Origin: Chryseobacterium sp.
GTDB taxonomy: Bacteria; Bacteroidota; Bacteroidia; Flavobacteriales; Weeksellaceae
Direction: 5' to 3'
Length of the DNA: 64,000 bases
Assembly (NCBI RefSeq): GCF_029240215.1
Contig: NZ_JARBTK010000007.1
Coordinates: 186,001 to 250,000, forward strand
Shown here: piece after piece, positions 61,428 to 64,000 of the stretch
How positions within the stretch are numbered: position 1 is the stretch's first letter
Layout of the letters: each line of letters begins with the position of its first letter
The notes under the pieces: generated by a model
Told to the model about the DNA's origin: nothing
The model's database searches: none
What the model saw: only the letters and a program-made list of their open reading frames with translations
Translations under genes and position numbers: made by a program

Positions 61428-63686
61428 TTATTCGTTACATCCTTTTGTGATACAATTCCATCCTCTTCTTGCATTATCTACAGAAGGATTATTACCTCTG
61501 TAAAGTTGTACGCATCCAAGATCTGTGTTGTAGATCACCATTCCTTCTACAGCTACAAGTGCATCTCGCTGAGCAGTAGTCACATGCGTAATGACCAGTC
61601 CTTTTCCAGCAGAATCCAGAGCCATATAACCGTTTGGTACATTTTTGGGCCAGTTATTTACGTTTAGATTGGCTTTTGTAGTGATTCCCAAGTCGGTGTA
61701 GCCTAAGGGTGTTCCTGTTGCACCAGGCTTAATACAAGAGCATACAACTCGGTTAAGTCCATAGCCACGACCAGACATATTTGTTGCACCCACAACATTC
61801 TGTGTGGCGACAACAGTATTGGTTCCGGAAGTATTCCACGTTATGGTGTTGAATGTATTACCATTGACAAGTTTTAGAGGAAACAACGGACCTCCCGATG
61901 ATTTGCTCCCGAACATAGTTACTGTTCCGGTAGGACTGATGTTCACCCTGATTATAGGATCGGTTTGTGTTCCTGTCATATTATAAATGAAAGGGGTATT
62001 GGTTTCGTAACTGCTGTTATCAACAAACTGAACGTTGATCCCGGAAGTTCCTGATGATTGAAATTCAATTTCTTGTGTTGCCAGAGGAGTTCCGTTGATA
62101 ATCATATTAAATGAATTATCCAGTTTGGTAATGTCGAGTACAAAACCATAATTTGCAGCAGGTTGATTGAAGGATTGTGTTACCGGATTTGAGGGCGCAT
62201 TGCTTCCGTTGTAATCCCAACTGAAGGTTGAGCCGTTTACAGCTTGTGTACAAATATCTTCCGCAGGAAGAATTCCGAACTTTATATTGTTCACCGAAGG
62301 ATTTGTCGAATTGAAAAGCACTGGTATCCTGAGGTTCGGAACTCCGCTTTCTACACCGGTTCCCGCAAGATTGTTTAAGCCATAATCTTCGCCGACAATT
62401 TCCCATCCGCTGGGAAGTATAGGAGAAGAAAAGCTATAGGTTCCAGTGACATTACGGGTGTCAATTGCCACCGTATAGGTGTTACTTACTTCAAGTATTG
62501 TTGATGGAAATGAAAAACTCCCACTTGCATCGACTGCTACTTTTGAAATAATTGTGTTGTTTGATGCCAGAAGATATGCATATAAAGGTAAAGATGCTGC
62601 AGATCCTATGCCTGTACCGTTAATTGCAGTATTTCCGTCAATATCACGGTATACATTTCCGTTAACTGTTGCCGGAGCTACATCCGATGCCACAAAGAAG
62701 CCTCCGCCGCCCATAAAATCAAGTCCACCGACAGTACCGTCTGTATCGGAAGGTACATTTGATAAATTGATCAGGTCATGAGTTCCCTGAAGTACATCAT
62801 TGGGAAAAACCGATATGCCATAGATCACCTGTCCGCCAGCTACGCCAAGCTCAGAAAACGTAACAAAGTCACCTGATATTGCCTGTGATGAAATATTTTC
62901 CGAAGGTCGTATCAAATTTTCTGCTGCCGAAGGATTTGCACTGTTAGCATTTTGAAAAACAGTACTGGTAAGCGTATAGCCGGTGCTGCTGAAGTTCGCC
63001 TGATTTCTGCTGATGAGATTTCCTAAGCCTGAAACTTTTCCTGTTGCGTCAAGAGAGGTTATAACGGCAACTTTATAATTATCATTTCCACCTCGATCTA
63101 GCAAGAGTGCTCCCAATTTGTTGAGGTTGATATTTGCCGGCATTACCACTCCTGCATCCAAGATCAGATCTACTCTTTCTACATTGTTAGTAGTTCCGGT
63201 TGTTGAATTGGAAAAGATATTGTCGACCCCACGGTTAATCACGTAGCTGTTAATCAGATCTTCAAGGGTTTCAATATATTCCGCTTTAAAATAAGTATCA
63301 TTACCGGAAATCAGGTTATTTTCAAAAAATCCTGTGAATTTATTAGGATTTTGAGCGGTCATCCCTGCTGCAATTCTGCGATTCACTGCAATACGGTCAT
63401 AAGGGATTGTTCCTGATTGCGTGAATGGTACATAGTTTTGACTGTTAAACTGAAAAGACTGCAGCTTTGGAACTGTGCCTGTCGTAGAGGAATTTGTACG
63501 TCCAAAGAAGAGATTGTAATTGGTTGATGACAGATAGCCAGATGAACCGGTGTTGTATCCTGGTCGTGTAACATTGGTTGTAATTGCGCTCTGATTTTGT
63601 ACGACTGTAAAATTAGACGCTGTCTGTCCGGATAAGGAAACAGCTATACAGATGGCTGATAGTTGTAAATTTTTTTTTATTGACAT
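61428..63686 (-). CDS. Large secreted modular protein of unknown function
   Basis: 752 residues with a signal peptide (about 1-21, ending SLSGQ). The N-terminal half (about 25-330) is unlike anything I can name (NYNLFFGRTNSST, DRGGNDNYKVAVI). Then comes a Cna-B/SdrD-like segment (about 345-470: VNGNVYRDIDGNTAINGTG), a beta-sandwich part (about 480-640), and a C-terminal region with CSCIKPG, NGYMALDSAGKGLVITHV, a MVIYNTDLGCVQLY segment and a Cys-containing end WNCITKGCNE. Probably a surface adhesin or matrix protein. First gene of a two-gene unit. Confidence 0.75.
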   Translation of the reverse strand: MSIKKNLQLSAICIAVSLSGQTASNFTVVQNQSAITTNVTRPGYNTGSSGYLSSTNYNLFFGRTNSSTTGTVPKLQSFQFNSQNYVPFTQSGTIPYDRIAVNRRIAAGMTAQNPNKFTGFFENNLISGNDTYFKAEYIETLEDLINSYVINRGVDNIFSNSTTGTTNNVERVDLILDAGVVMPANINLNKLGALLLDRGGNDNYKVAVITSLDATGKVSGLGNLISRNQANFSSTGYTLTSTVFQNANSANPSAAENLIRPSENISSQAISGDFVTFSELGVAGGQVIYGISVFPNDVLQGTHDLINLSNVPSDTDGTVGGLDFMGGGGFFVASDVAPATVNGNVYRDIDGNTAINGTGIGSAASLPLYAYLLASNNTIISKVAVDASGSFSFPSTILEVSNTYTVAIDTRNVTGTYSFSSPILPSGWEIVGEDYGLNNLAGTGVESGVPNLRIPVLFNSTNPSVNNIKFGILPAEDICTQAVNGSTFSWDYNGSNAPSNPVTQSFNQPAANYGFVLDITKLDNSFNMIINGTPLATQEIEFQSSGTSGINVQFVDNSSYETNTPFIYNMTGTQTDPIIRVNISPTGTVTMFGSKSSGGPLFPLKLVNGNTFNTITWNTSGTNTVVATQNVVGATNMSGRGYGLNRVVCSCIKPGATGTPLGYTDLGITTKANLNVNNWPKNVPNGYMALDSAGKGLVITHVTTAQRDALVAVEGMVIYNTDLGCVQLYRGNNPSVDNARRGWNCITKGCNE

Positions 63687-63705
63687 TAATATAATTTTTT
63701 TGTGT

Positions 63706-63933
63706 TTATTTGGCTTTATTCGTTACAATGTAATCTTGGTATGGAAATGCTGTCATGTTTTTGGCTCCAATCAATTGAAGCATCTCCGACAGATTTGAAT
63801 TTGACAGTTGCAAATCTATTGTGAGTCTATTAATAAAGAAAGAATGTGTATTATCATATTCCAGAAAGTGGTAATGGCAAAAAAGAATTACCTGGCAATT
63901 CAGTTTTCTAAAAGAACATTTTTCTAATCTCAT
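63706..63933 (-). CDS. Doubtful short ORF ahead of the large secreted protein
   Basis: 75 codons from an ATG at 63933, ending 20 bases before the start of the large secreted protein. No signal peptide and no family resemblance; its second half (LTIDLQLSNSNLSEMLQLIG) reads somewhat like real protein, the first half does not. It could be the end of a decayed gene or chance. Confidence 0.22.
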   Translation of the reverse strand: MRLEKCSFRKLNCQVILFCHYHFLEYDNTHSFFINRLTIDLQLSNSNLSEMLQLIGAKNMTAFPYQDYIVTNKAK

Positions 63934-64000
63934 AGTTCAAATTATAGTGAATACCATGTAATAAGTGGAAGAATATTTCAACTTTTATAAAATGCCAATA

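Noticed and set aside
1..64000. CRISPR arrays, tRNA or rRNA genes, insertion sequences, prophage
   Set aside because: I looked for regularly spaced repeats, cloverleaf or rRNA-like segments and transposase or integrase motifs and found none that could be supported.

Overview
The window looks like a chromosomal segment of a Chryseobacterium-type member of the Flavobacteriia (Bacteroidota). The composition is AT-rich. It carries SusC/SusD pairs, ECF sigma/FecR anti-sigma pairs, a hybrid two-component regulator ending in an AraC helix-turn-helix, type IX secretion (T9SS) C-terminal sorting domains, and promoters of the form TTG-N19-TANNTTTG. No rRNA, tRNA, CRISPR array, intact transposase or prophage was recognised.

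Layout. (1) 1-15.4 kb: a broken AraC-type gene, then a fructan (levan or inulin) utilisation locus: hybrid sensor with a sugar-binding-protein domain, MFS sugar porter, periplasmic GH32, SusC, SusD, surface lipoprotein, GH32-like surface lipoprotein and a PfkB-type fructokinase. The gene set matches the Bacteroides thetaiotaomicron fructan locus around BT1754-BT1765. (2) 15.4-17.8 kb: an empty AT-rich stretch, then a small lipoprotein and two tandem paralogous secreted proteins of unknown family. (3) 17.9-28.7 kb: an ECF sigma factor divergent from a FecR anti-sigma factor and a TonB-dependent transducer, a hairpin-rich intercistronic region, a beta-helix-like lipoprotein, a T9SS cargo protein, a lipoprotein, an S41 peptidase and a small helical protein. 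(4) 29-36.3 kb: a second ECF sigma/FecR/SusC/SusD system ending in a glycerophosphodiester phosphodiesterase. (5) 36.4-39.9 kb, minus strand: thioredoxin-like protein, ApbE flavin transferase, a DUF4266-like lipoprotein ending in GCGCN and a DUF3570-like outer-membrane protein, with a small protein of unknown function upstream. (6) 40-56.8 kb: a stress/dormancy-type island: P-type ATPase, pyrophosphatase, DASS transporter, Mla-type lipid ABC system, BON protein, PfkB kinase, L,D-transpeptidase, universal stress protein, PAS histidine kinase, receiver-Crp/Fnr regulator, a stand-alone D-lactate-dehydrogenase-like half-domain, Hsp20 and an MBL/beta-CASP nuclease. (7) 56.8-64 kb: a gene remnant, a serine hydrolase with TPRs, a two-domain ice-binding-type T9SS protein and large secreted proteins of unknown function.

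The most interesting signal is regulatory. Six transcription units in the stress island carry a TGA-N6-TCA box (the Crp/Fnr core) in front of the gene. In five of them the distance from box centre to a (T/G)ANNTTT(G/A) element is the same, 33.5 bp, which would put the box near -41.5, the classical class II activator position. In five of the six a second box or half-box lies exactly 22 bp further upstream. The island itself encodes a receiver-Crp/Fnr fusion whose recognition helix has the E..SR pattern expected to read TGA. I infer a self-contained two-component Crp/Fnr stress regulon, comparable in gene content to the mycobacterial DosR regulon.
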